From positions 1-62,130 of the forward strand of contig JAAYLH010000062.1 in the NCBI GenBank assembly GCA_012521995.1: a stretch of 62,130 bases of DNA, read 5' to 3'. The notes beneath the pieces are model-generated. The model did no database searches, had not been told where the DNA came from, and saw only the letters and a program-made list of their open reading frames with translations. The position numbers and the translations under genes are program-made. The stretch is from Bacteroidales bacterium (GTDB taxonomy: Bacteria > Bacteroidota > Bacteroidia > Bacteroidales > UBA7960). Shown piece by piece: positions 46,761-54,541 of this stretch. Every line of letters begins with the position of its first letter. Within the stretch, counting starts at the first letter, position 1.

Positions 46761-46796
46761 CTCCCGGCTGACCGACACCGCCGGCAAAGCCGGGAG
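46761..46796 (+). other. GC-rich hairpin between two envelope genes
   Basis: CTCCCGGCT (46761-46769) pairs with AGCCGGGAG (46788-46796). No T-run follows, so it is more likely an mRNA stability or processing element, or a weak terminator. Confidence 0.5.
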
Positions 46797-46831
46797 GTAT
46801 TACAAGTTTGTTTCACTAAATCGCTGATACC

Positions 46832-48274
46832 ATGAAAAGGATCGTCTTTGCCCTAACAGCCCTCCTGATATTTTCCGCCCAGGCATTCTCGCAGAACGAA
46901 AATGATGCCTTGCGTTATTCCTTCCTGAAACCGGGGGGCACCGCCCGCTTTACCAGTATGGGTGGAGCCTTCGGAGCCCTTGGGGGTGACTTTTCCAGCC
47001 TTAGCATTAACCCTGCTGGCCTGGCCATATTCCGCAGCTCGGAAATAACCTTCTCCCCTACCCTCGATTACAGCCTGGTGGAATCCTCCTATTATGGATC
47101 CTCGAGCGACGACATGAAGTATAATTTCAACCTCAACAACCTGGGCGTGGTCTTCGCCCTGCCCCTGAGCTCGCCTGTGGACCAACCGGGCTGGAAAGCC
47201 GTTAACTTCGGATTTGGCCTTAACAGGCACAACAACTTTAACCAACGATGGACCGCTGAAGGATTTAACACCCAAAGCTCTATTCTGACCGACTTCATTA
47301 ACCAGGCCAACCAGGAGGGAGGCCTTGCCAACCTCGATGATTTCTCTACAGGCCTTGCCTGGGACACTTGGCTCTTGTTTGAAGAAGATGGACAGTATAT
47401 GTCCGATTTGCCCTACGGGCGAGTGCTTCAACGCCAGGAAACCAACAGCTCGGGCTCTATCAGGGAGTTCGTCCTCTCGGTGGCTGCCAACTACAATGAC
47501 CTGCTTTTCCTGGGAGCCACCGTAGGACTGCCCTCGGTAAGGTATGAGGAGTCATCCATATTCCAGGAAACTGACAGGGATAATGAAAGCAGCGTCTTCA
47601 ATTCATTGACCTATACCAACAAATTCAACACTTCAGGAACAGGCTTCAACCTTAAAGTGGGCGCTATTCTGAGGCCCACCGACCTGATCCGCCTTGGAGT
47701 AGCCTTCCATACACCAACCTTCTATAAACTTGAAGATGAGTATTATGCTTCCATGCAGTCTTCCCTTAACCTCGACGATTATACTGATTTTGCACGCTCA
47801 CCCGACGGATGGTTCAAGTATGAGCTGAATACCCCCATGAAGGCCATCGCAAGCCTCGGACTTGTTTTTGGAAACGTAGGCCTGCTAAGCCTTGATTATG
47901 AATATGCTGACTTTTCACGTATGCGTCTGCGCAGCGACGATTACCTCTTCTCAGATGAGAACAGGGTGATCAGCGACAACTTCACTGCCCAGCATAACTT
48001 TCGCATTGGCGGAGAAGTAAGGCTCGACCCCCTGGTGCTCAGGGGCGGATATGCCTTTTACTCCAGCCCTTACAATACAGGTATTAACGACGGGCAACAA
48101 TCCATCGCCTCCGCAGGGCTTGGCTTCCGTGAAAAGAACTTCTCGCTCGACTTTGGCTATGCCCTCACATTCTTTTCTGAGGACTACTACCTCTACAGCG
48201 CCCAGTTTGTAAGCCCTGTTCAAAACGATTACTCCATGAGCAGGTTTATGCTCACCTTTGGGTTCAGGTTTTAG
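46832..48274 (+). CDS. FadL-like outer-membrane transport protein
   Basis: A 480-residue outer-membrane protein of the FadL/OMPP1 type. After the signal peptide (MKRIVFALTALLIFSAQAFS) the typical N-terminal plug phrase appears: ARFTSMGGAFGALGGDFSSLSINPAGLAIF. The rest is strand-rich (LGVVFALPLSS, NLKVGAILRPTDLIRLGVAFHTPTFY, VFGNVGLLSLDYEYADFSRM), with a C-terminal FGFRF. FadL-type porins admit hydrophobic molecules; the substrate here is unknown. It is followed by a strong terminator. Confidence 0.88.
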   Translation: MKRIVFALTALLIFSAQAFSQNENDALRYSFLKPGGTARFTSMGGAFGALGGDFSSLSINPAGLAIFRSSEITFSPTLDYSLVESSYYGSSSDDMKYNFNLNNLGVVFALPLSSPVDQPGWKAVNFGFGLNRHNNFNQRWTAEGFNTQSSILTDFINQANQEGGLANLDDFSTGLAWDTWLLFEEDGQYMSDLPYGRVLQRQETNSSGSIREFVLSVAANYNDLLFLGATVGLPSVRYEESSIFQETDRDNESSVFNSLTYTNKFNTSGTGFNLKVGAILRPTDLIRLGVAFHTPTFYKLEDEYYASMQSSLNLDDYTDFARSPDGWFKYELNTPMKAIASLGLVFGNVGLLSLDYEYADFSRMRLRSDDYLFSDENRVISDNFTAQHNFRIGGEVRLDPLVLRGGYAFYSSPYNTGINDGQQSIASAGLGFREKNFSLDFGYALTFFSEDYYLYSAQFVSPVQNDYSMSRFMLTFGFRF

Positions 48275-48300
48275 AATAATCCGGTTTTCAAATTATTTAC

Positions 48301-48336
48301 AGGCCGTCTGCTGATTAGCAGACGGCCTGTTTTTTT
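48301..48336 (+). terminator. terminator after the FadL-like gene
   Basis: A perfect 12-bp stem (AGGCCGTCTGCT with its complement, loop GATT) followed by G and seven T residues. Confidence 0.95.
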
Positions 48337-48497
48337 CTGGGAACCCATCACCCTTATGAAAGAATAATTTTGGCATCCTTACAGCCGCTTTCCAGGCCTT
48401 CATCCAGCCCTTGAATGCTTAAGGCCATTTCGCCCGAACCTGCCTTAGCGAAAAAAACCTGCCAAACCCCTTCAGGATTATATCAAAGTCCTAGTTC

Positions 48498-48596
48498 AGA
48501 CGTAGATCAGACGTAGATCAGACGTAGATCAGACGTAGTTTAACCGTTTTAAAACGTCTGATCTACGTCTAAAATACGTCTCATATACGTCTGATC
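48498..48596. repeat. inverted array of nine 11-bp units
   Basis: Units 1-3 are identical (AGACGTAGATC), unit 4 is AGACGTAGTTT, unit 5 AACCGTTTTAA is the centre, and units 6-9 (AACGTCTGATC, TACGTCTAAAA, TACGTCTCATA, TACGTCTGATC) are reverse complements of the first type. A perfect 17-bp stem forms between 48520-48536 and 48554-48570 with a 17-base loop. It can extend further with mismatches every unit. Confidence 0.92.
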
Positions 48597-48712
48597 TTTC
48601 CTGATGAAACAAGGCTGAAACCGGCTTTTGGGCTCCCGGAGTATAACAGGATTCTTTTGCGCCGGGCTTGCGGGCTGAATCAGGAAGGGTTAGCACGCAT
48701 GCAAGAGAATTC

Positions 48713-48747
48713 AAAAAAAAGGCCATCTCAACCTATTGAGACAGCCT
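48713..48747 (-). terminator. terminator after the zinc-ribbon gene
   Basis: On the minus strand a 12-bp stem with two G-U pairs (48747-48736 with 48731-48720, loop TAGG) runs into eight T residues. Confidence 0.92.
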
Positions 48748-48769
48748 CTTTTGAGAAAATATTCTGTGA

Positions 48770-49624
48770 TTAGAAATTCAGTTCTACTGAGCTCACAATA
48801 TCGCTATCCACCAGGATGCGTCCGCAATATTCACAAACAATGATCTTTTTGTGCAAACGGATATCGAGCTGGCGCTGTGGGGGAATCTTATTGAAGCAAC
48901 CACCGCAGGCATCACGTTCTACGGGAACGACAGCAAGCCCGTTTCGTGCATTCTCACGAATGCGCTGGTAGGCGGTCAGCAGACGGCCTTCAATAGCCAC
49001 TTTCTGCTTTTCTGAGCTTTCCTGGAGCAATTCTTCCTCCTTCTTGGTTTCGGCAACGATATCTTCCAGCTCGTTCTTTTTGGCCTCCAAGTCTTTGCGG
49101 CGCTCTTCAAGTTCTTCTTCCACCTGTTTCACAGTCTCATTCTTCAGCTCCATGCCTGCTGTAAATTCGCGGATTTTCTTCTCGGCAAGCTGTACTTCCA
49201 GGGTCTGGAACTCAATCTCCTTTGAAAGGGAGTCGTACTCGCGATTGTTGCGCACGTTCATTTGCTGAGCTTCGTATTTTTTGATCAGCTCCTGGCTGTC
49301 GCTGATGGCCACTTTCTTGCCGGCAATTTCTGCCTCCAGATCCTTGAGTTCCTGCCTGAATTTTTCGATACGTGTTTCAAGGCCTTCTATATCGTCCTCA
49401 AGGTCTTCCACTTCCAGGGGCAATTCACCGCGGATGGCACGGATCTTATCAACCTGAGTGTCAATGGCTTGGAGGGTAAACAAGGCGGTGAGCTTTTTCT
49501 TTACCGTAAGCTCAACACTTTCCTCACTGGCCGACTCGGGAACCGCTACGGCCGATCCTTCTGTACCGGTACTGGGGTTGATTTGCCTGGGAGCTTCCTT
49601 TTCGGTTTTTGAACTTTTAGCCAT
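48770..49624 (-). CDS. coiled-coil protein with C4 zinc ribbon
   Basis: A 284-residue zf-RING_7/DUF164-type protein. A low-complexity N-terminus is followed by a long coiled-coil hairpin (residues about 50-215, LEDDIEGLETRIEKFRQELKDLEAEI) and a C-terminal zinc ribbon with CGGCFNKIPP and CEYCGRILV supplying four Cys. Members are thought to bind nucleic acid, but the function is not established. It follows the Nif3-like gene by 35 bases on the same strand, the usual pairing in many bacteria. Confidence 0.88.
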   Translation of the reverse strand: MAKSSKTEKEAPRQINPSTGTEGSAVAVPESASEESVELTVKKKLTALFTLQAIDTQVDKIRAIRGELPLEVEDLEDDIEGLETRIEKFRQELKDLEAEIAGKKVAISDSQELIKKYEAQQMNVRNNREYDSLSKEIEFQTLEVQLAEKKIREFTAGMELKNETVKQVEEELEERRKDLEAKKNELEDIVAETKKEEELLQESSEKQKVAIEGRLLTAYQRIRENARNGLAVVPVERDACGGCFNKIPPQRQLDIRLHKKIIVCEYCGRILVDSDIVSSVELNF

Positions 49625-49659
49625 GGATTTATTGGGTCTGTTTTTGTAAAAACGCTTAG

Positions 49660-50754
49660 TTAAAAATATTGAACCGGGTTGGTATTGAGACCGGAAATTT
49701 GGAGTGCAAAGTTACTAAAATTTTTATTAACAATGTCATACAATAATTCTTTGGTAAATTGCTCAGTCTCATAATGCCCCGCATCGACCAGCAACAATCG
49801 TTCATCGGCTTCAAAAAACTGGTGATATTTCAGGTCACCGGTCACGAATACGTCGGCGCCGGCTCTTCGGGCCTGGTCCATCAGGAAACTGCCAGATCCT
49901 CCGCAAAAAGCAACCCGTTTGATGGCCTTGCCGCTAAAGTCGGTATGCCGCAGGCAGGGGATCTTCAGGTCTTTTTTCAGTTTTTCAAGGAAGTCGTTTT
50001 CCGAAAGGGGAATCTCAAGCTCACCCACCATTCCAGAACCTGTACGCTCGAAAACATTCTCGAGGGGGTAAATATCGTAGGCCACTTCCTCATAGGGATG
50101 GCTTTTTTTCATGGCCTCCACTACCCTGCCCTCCAGGTAAGCGGGAAGGATGGTCTCAATCCTGACTTCAGGTTCTGTATGCAGCTCATCCTGTTTCCCG
50201 ACAAAAGGCCTGGTGCCTGCCCCGGCGCGGAAGGTGCCTTGTCCTTCGACATTATAGCTGCAGCAGTCGTACTCGCCTATATGCCCTGCCCCCGCCCTGA
50301 ATATGGCAGCACGAACCTCTTCGGCATGAGCGTGGGGGCAAAAGGTGACCAGCTTTCTCAGGAGGCCTTTCCTGCCTTGCAGTATACTGAGGTTTTTCAG
50401 GCCAAGTTTCTTTCCCAGCATAAAATTCACCCCCCGATCAATATTGTCGAGATTGGTATGCATCGAAACAATTGCAATGTTATTCCTGATGGCTTCAATG
50501 ATGACCCGCTCGGTGAAGTGCCCGCCTGTAATTTTCTTCAAGCCCTTGAAGATCAAGGGATGATGTGACAGGATCAGGTCGCAGCCTTTGCTGATGGCTT
50601 CTTCCACTATGGCCGGAGTAACATCCAGGCAAATCAGCCCCCTGTTCATTTCCTGATCAGGCGACCCAATCTGTAAGCCACTATTGTCATAGGTCTCCTG
50701 AAGGGAAGCAGGCGCATATTGCTCAAAAACTTCCAGTAATTCCCTAAGCTTCAT
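49660..50754 (-). CDS. Nif3-like dinuclear metal-centre protein
   Basis: A 364-residue member of the Nif3/YbgI/YqfO family (GTP cyclohydrolase 1 type 2 homologue by annotation). The metal ligands are in LILSHHPLIFKG (two His), SMHTNLD (His, Asp), and at the C-terminus VDAGHYETEQF (His, Glu). The 120-residue middle insert with CPHAHAEEVRAAIFRAGAGHIGEYD is the CutA/PII-like domain of the YqfO form. The ATG at 50754 was chosen over a TTG eight codons upstream. The molecular function is not established. Confidence 0.92.
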   Translation of the reverse strand: MKLRELLEVFEQYAPASLQETYDNSGLQIGSPDQEMNRGLICLDVTPAIVEEAISKGCDLILSHHPLIFKGLKKITGGHFTERVIIEAIRNNIAIVSMHTNLDNIDRGVNFMLGKKLGLKNLSILQGRKGLLRKLVTFCPHAHAEEVRAAIFRAGAGHIGEYDCCSYNVEGQGTFRAGAGTRPFVGKQDELHTEPEVRIETILPAYLEGRVVEAMKKSHPYEEVAYDIYPLENVFERTGSGMVGELEIPLSENDFLEKLKKDLKIPCLRHTDFSGKAIKRVAFCGGSGSFLMDQARRAGADVFVTGDLKYHQFFEADERLLLVDAGHYETEQFTKELLYDIVNKNFSNFALQISGLNTNPVQYF

Positions 50755-50952
50755 ACGCTGATTTTTTTGTTTTTTCAAAGGTAAAAATACTATCCGTATT
50801 TCGAGCCGTGAAGGGCAGGCTAAAAACAGGGAAAGTCAATTCTTCGACTTTCTGCCATATGTTTACTGCAAACCTTTATCAACAACAAAGAAAAAATTAA
50901 TGTAACCTTGATATTTGTTCTGCGTATATTATTAAAAACAAGGTGGTTAGGC

Positions 50953-50982
50953 TTGCAGACCGCCGATAAAACAGTATCTTTG
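50953..50982 (+). promoter_or_regulatory. promoter of lpxK
   Basis: TTG at 50953-50955, a 19-base spacer, TATCTTTG at 50975-50982. The predicted transcription start falls at about 50988, on or beside the ATG at 50986, so the message would be leaderless or nearly so. Confidence 0.7.
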
Positions 50983-50985
50983 AAC

Positions 50986-52062
50986 ATGTCTCCTTTCCGG
51001 CTGCTGTTGCTTCCTTTTTGTTTAGCTTACGGATTCATTGTCTGGATCCGCAATAAGTTATTTGACTGGGGGCTGATTCGCTCGGTAAGCTATCCCGTAC
51101 CCCTGATCAGCGTGGGGAACATCAGCACCGGGGGCACCGGCAAGACCCCCCACGTGGAATACCTTGTGGAGCACCTCCAAAAGGATTTCCGCGTGGCTGT
51201 CCTGAGCCGGGGTTATAAAAGAAAAACCAGAGGCTTTGTCCTTGCGCGGCCCGATAACCTGGCCATCGACATCGGTGATGAACCCCTGCAGATCAGCAGG
51301 AAATTCCCTGACATCATTGTAGCGGTTCATGAGCGCCGAAGGAAGGGCATCAGGCAAATCCTGAAACTTCACCCTGAGGTCAACCTGATCATCCTCGATG
51401 ATGGGTTTCAGCACCGCTTTGTTAAACCGGGCCTGAACCTGGTGCTGACCGAATATTACAAACCCTTCTTCAAAAACTTCCTCCTGCCCTGTGGCAGCCT
51501 GCGCGAGCACAAGAAAAGCATCAACAGGGCCCACGCTCTGATCGTAACCAAAACCCCCCAGGTATACTCCCCCCTCGACCGCGGCTATTTTATGAAGAAA
51601 CTTGAAAAGTTTAAGACCGAAAAGGTGTTCTTTTCCCGCATCCATTATGAAGACTGGGAGCCCCTAACCCCCGATACACCAAAGGAATGCGGTTCTGCTA
51701 AGACCATTCTCCTGTATTCAGGCATTGCCAACACCTCGGCCCTGGAAGAATACCTCAAGCGAAACTGCGAGGAACTCATCGTGAAGCGCTTCCCCGATCA
51801 TCACCAATTCACGGTTCGCGACTTGCAGGAACTCAGGAAAACCTTTAACGACACCTTCAGCAGGTCGAAGGCCATTGTAGTCACCGAAAAAGATGCCATG
51901 AGGCTGAACTGTGCAGGGCTGCTGAAAGAACTAAAGGGCCTTCCCATATATTATATCCCTATAAAAGTACGTTTCCAGAACCACGACCAGGAGGAATTTG
52001 CAAAACTGGTCAGGGCTTATCTTTCTGCTCACCAGTTTTTCAGCACTCCCCCAAAAAAATAA
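50986..52062 (+). CDS. lpxK: tetraacyldisaccharide 4'-kinase
   Basis: A 358-residue LpxK, which phosphorylates the 4' position of the lipid A precursor at the inner membrane. An N-terminal membrane helix (FRLLLLPFCLAYGFIVWIRNK) is followed by Walker A in GNISTGGTGKTP (residues 44-55), SRGYKRKTRGF, GDEPLQI and LDDGFQHR, all conserved in the family. I chose the ATG giving MSPFRLLLLPF because it fits the usual N-terminus. Its promoter is so close that there is little or no leader. Confidence 0.95.
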   Translation: MSPFRLLLLPFCLAYGFIVWIRNKLFDWGLIRSVSYPVPLISVGNISTGGTGKTPHVEYLVEHLQKDFRVAVLSRGYKRKTRGFVLARPDNLAIDIGDEPLQISRKFPDIIVAVHERRRKGIRQILKLHPEVNLIILDDGFQHRFVKPGLNLVLTEYYKPFFKNFLLPCGSLREHKKSINRAHALIVTKTPQVYSPLDRGYFMKKLEKFKTEKVFFSRIHYEDWEPLTPDTPKECGSAKTILLYSGIANTSALEEYLKRNCEELIVKRFPDHHQFTVRDLQELRKTFNDTFSRSKAIVVTEKDAMRLNCAGLLKELKGLPIYYIPIKVRFQNHDQEEFAKLVRAYLSAHQFFSTPPKK

Positions 52063-52115
52063 AGTGACCCTTTCTTTCGGCAGGGCAACTTAAAAATATG
52101 CTTCAGCTGGATGTC

Positions 52116-52535
52116 CTAAAAGGGGAGATCGTCCTCAACAATAGGGGTTTCACCCATTGACGTAGATTCGGGTTCTGATTTTTGGCCATGTTCATTGGTA
52201 TCAGTACGTGATCCGAGCATATTCATCGTTTCGCCTACGATCTCTGTAATGTAACGCTTAATCCCCTCCTTATCATCATATTGCCTGGATCGAATCCGGC
52301 CTTCAATATAAACCTTACTGCCTTTGTTCAGGTACTTTTCTGCAATTTCAGCAAGCCTGCCCCACAACACGATATTGTGCCATTCGGTTTCTTCTACCGG
52401 ATTTCCGTCCTGGCCCTTGAAAATACGATTGGTAGCTAAAGAAAAGTTTGCTACTTTATTTCCGGATTCAATGGTTCTGACCACCGGGTCTTTCCCCAGG
52501 TTGCCCAACAAAATCACTTTATTAACTCCTGCCAT
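52116..52535 (-). CDS. ssb: single-stranded DNA-binding protein
   Basis: A 139-residue SSB with one OB fold ([46 protein letters not shown]) and a disordered tail ending in the acidic protein-docking tip EDDLPF. It coats single-stranded DNA in replication and repair. Its promoter is given separately. Confidence 0.96.
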   Translation of the reverse strand: MAGVNKVILLGNLGKDPVVRTIESGNKVANFSLATNRIFKGQDGNPVEETEWHNIVLWGRLAEIAEKYLNKGSKVYIEGRIRSRQYDDKEGIKRYITEIVGETMNMLGSRTDTNEHGQKSEPESTSMGETPIVEDDLPF

Positions 52536-52593
52536 TGTAATGCTTTTTAAGTTTATGATTGGATTTGATTAGAATTTAACCAAGTAGTGTCTG

Positions 52594-52624
52594 CCAAATT
52601 AAAAAGTTTTCAACAATTATCCAA
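52594..52624 (-). promoter_or_regulatory. promoter of ssb
   Basis: On the minus strand TTG (52624-52622), a 20-base spacer and TAATTTGG (52601-52594; seven of eight consensus matches). The start should be near 52588, about 53 bases before the ATG. Confidence 0.55.
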
Positions 52625-52693
52625 ATTATCTCCACAAATAAATTGAATAAAAGGATTAGATGCATTCTTTTTCATTTGTACATATATTTATTC

Positions 52694-53764
52694 TTAAATG
52701 TTTCTTTGAAGGAATAATAAGGTAAGCCGCGATTTTGGCATCAGTTCAAAGGCTTTTCCATCCACCAGAAAAAAATCTTCCGTAAAGGTAAAGGCTTTTT
52801 CGCGGCTTACCCTCAGGGAAAAAAATTTCGCATGGATCAATTGATGGGTCAGGCGATGGCTGTGTGAATAGGGCGGCCCGTTCAGGACCCAATCGGCTTT
52901 GGCAGGAAACCGGGCTTTCCATTCAGGATGGTTCACAATCTCCTCCAGGCTTGTTTCACGAGGGGTTTCTATCAGGGGCAGCTCATATAAGTTCTTCCAA
53001 ATGTCCTTGCCGTCGCGCTGCCTGACAGGGAATTTCCTTTGACCCTCCCCATCCTCAAAAAAGAAGAAGAAATAGTTGAAATACCTGTTGCGAACCGGCT
53101 TGGGAGTTTTCTTAACGGGAAAATGTGCAACATCATCCCTTGCCAGGGCAAGGCACTCATAGTTGAAGATACACTCCCGGCAAAGCGGGGCTGCGGGTTT
53201 GCAGATGGTGGCCCCGAAATCCATCATGGCCTGGTTGAACGAGCCCGGGTCGTCGTGGCTGATCAGTTGGGAGGCAATCTCATGAAAGACTTTTTTTCCT
53301 TTTCCCGTCTCAGTTGATTCTTCCAGGGCAAACATCCGCGCCAATACCCTGTAAACATTCCCGTCGACGGCAGGAACCACTTCGTTAAAGGCAATGGAGG
53401 CAATGGCGGCAGCGGTGTAAGGCCCCACTCCGGGCACCTTCATCCATTCGGAAAAGCTGTCAGGCAGCTTCCCGCCGCGATGATCCACAATCTCGCGGGC
53501 AGCGCGGTGCAAGTTTCGGGCCCGGGAATAATAGCCCAGGCCCTGCCACAAGCGGAGTACCTGGTCTTCGGGTGCTGATGCCAACCGTACCACATCAGGA
53601 AAAGCTTCCAGAAAACGGTGAAAATACTCCATCCCCTGGTCTATACGCGTTTGCTGAAAGATGATCTCTGTCACCCATACTACATAGGGGTCACGCGTCT
53701 CACGCCAGGGCAAAGAACGCCCGTGCCCGGAATACCATTCCAGAAGTCGGGTGGAAAAAGACAT
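52694..53764 (-). CDS. mutY: A/G-specific adenine glycosylase
   Basis: A 356-residue MutY, which removes adenine mispaired with 8-oxoguanine. Catalytic Glu33 is in VTEIIFQQTR, the helix-hairpin-helix is VPGVGPYTAAAI, and the catalytic Asp is in PAVDGNVYRVL. The four Cys of the 4Fe-4S cluster have the standard spacing C-X6-C-X2-C-X5-C (CKPAAPLCRECIFNYEC). The C-terminal Nudix-like domain that reads 8-oxoG is present. Together with the MutT-like gene at 7754 it serves 8-oxoG defence. Confidence 0.96.
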   Translation of the reverse strand: MSFSTRLLEWYSGHGRSLPWRETRDPYVVWVTEIIFQQTRIDQGMEYFHRFLEAFPDVVRLASAPEDQVLRLWQGLGYYSRARNLHRAAREIVDHRGGKLPDSFSEWMKVPGVGPYTAAAIASIAFNEVVPAVDGNVYRVLARMFALEESTETGKGKKVFHEIASQLISHDDPGSFNQAMMDFGATICKPAAPLCRECIFNYECLALARDDVAHFPVKKTPKPVRNRYFNYFFFFFEDGEGQRKFPVRQRDGKDIWKNLYELPLIETPRETSLEEIVNHPEWKARFPAKADWVLNGPPYSHSHRLTHQLIHAKFFSLRVSREKAFTFTEDFFLVDGKAFELMPKSRLTLLFLQRNI

Positions 53765-53799
53765 AAAAGAACCCCCTTTCTGATTGTTATTTGTTAAAA

Positions 53800-53816
53800 A
53801 TCACCATTTTGGTGAT
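53800..53816. promoter_or_regulatory. 17-bp operator-like inverted repeat between mutY and HU
   Basis: ATCACCA, three T residues, TGGTGAT: perfect 7-bp arms with a 3-base centre. It lies 36 bases upstream of mutY and just before the HU promoter region, in a divergent gap. The short centre suits a protein-binding site better than an RNA hairpin. Confidence 0.5.
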
Positions 53817-53832
53817 GGTAAAAATAAATAAA

Positions 53833-53866
53833 TTGTTTTCTGATAATGATAAAAAACTTATCTTTG
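53833..53866 (+). promoter_or_regulatory. promoter of the HU gene
   Basis: TATCTTTG at 53859-53866 is a full -7 match. The TTG at 53833-53835 is 23 bases upstream, longer than usual. The start near 53873 leaves a leader of about 49 bases. Confidence 0.6.
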
Positions 53867-53921
53867 CAACCCGATTGAAACAAAAACTTCGTAAAATTCT
53901 AATAACCAAAAAGTAATAGCA

Positions 53922-54215
53922 ATGACAAAAGCTGAAATTGTTACCGAAATTGCAAATAAAACCGGTATTGAAAAAGTTGCCGTTCAAGCAACCATCGAGG
54001 CTTTCATGGCCACAGTGAAAAATTCACTCGTAAAAGGAGAAAATGTTTATTTAAGAGGCTTTGGTAGCTTTATCATAAAAGAAAGAGCTGAGAAAACCGG
54101 TCGTAACATTTCCAGGAACACCACCATCATCATCCCAGCACACAGCATCCCCGCTTTCAAACCTGCCAAGGAATTCGTCAGCGAAGTTAAAGAATCGGTA
54201 GTGGTTGTTAAATAA
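53922..54215 (+). CDS. HU-family DNA-binding protein
   Basis: A 97-residue HU/IHF-type histone-like protein. The N-terminal helices MTKAEIVTEIANKTGIEKVAVQATIEAFM, the GENVYLRGFGSFIIKERAEKTGRN beta-arm base and the arm tip PAHSIPAFKPAKEF are typical, with the Pro that intercalates in DNA. It bends and packs DNA. The COX24-like mini-gene follows 64 bases later. Confidence 0.95.
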   Translation: MTKAEIVTEIANKTGIEKVAVQATIEAFMATVKNSLVKGENVYLRGFGSFIIKERAEKTGRNISRNTTIIIPAHSIPAFKPAKEFVSEVKESVVVVK

Positions 54216-54279
54216 AACCAAAAAACCTTTTCCCGCCGGAAAGGCCGGTCGGTTAAATTAAAAATTAAGGAGAACGCAT

Positions 54280-54369
54280 ATGCCTAGCGGAAAAAAGAGA
54301 AAAAGACATAAGATGTCAACCCACAAGCGTAAGAAGCGCCTGAGAAAAAACAGGCATAAGAAGAAATAA
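54280..54369 (+). CDS. AURKAIP1/COX24-type basic mini-protein, 29 residues
   Basis: A 29-residue, very basic protein: MPSGKKRKRHKMSTHKRKKR and then LRKNRHKKK. It matches the small AURKAIP1/COX24-domain proteins of Bacteroidota, relatives of mitochondrial mS38 and mycobacterial bS22, which sit on the small ribosomal subunit; the ribosomal role here is by homology. An AAGGAG Shine-Dalgarno (54267-54272) lies seven bases before the ATG. The gene is too short for ordinary ORF cut-offs and is often missed. A strong terminator follows. Confidence 0.9.
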   Translation: MPSGKKRKRHKMSTHKRKKRLRKNRHKKK

Positions 54370-54408
54370 TACGCTTGTAGTCACGGGTTGCATTTCTTTT
54401 CACCTGTT

Positions 54409-54454
54409 AATAAAATTACATAATACCTTCCCTCAGGTATTATGTAATTTTATT
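54409..54454. terminator. long bidirectional hairpin after the mini-gene
   Basis: A perfect 19-bp AT-rich stem (54409-54427 with 54436-54454) with an 8-base loop. A/T-runs at both ends make it a terminator in either direction. Confidence 0.85.
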
Positions 54455-54541
54455 TAAAAGCACCGGTTTCAGTGTGCTTGCCACCCTTCCTGCATTCGCC
54501 CCCTATGGGTGAGTGATTTAACCTAATAAAGTATCCCTAAA

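Larger units (their letters stand above)
48275..48769. other. convergent gene-free stretch of 495 bases
   Basis: It contains the rightward terminator (48301-48336), an 11-bp-period inverted array (48498-48596) and the leftward terminator (48713-48747). I see no coding frame of credible composition. Confidence 0.75.
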
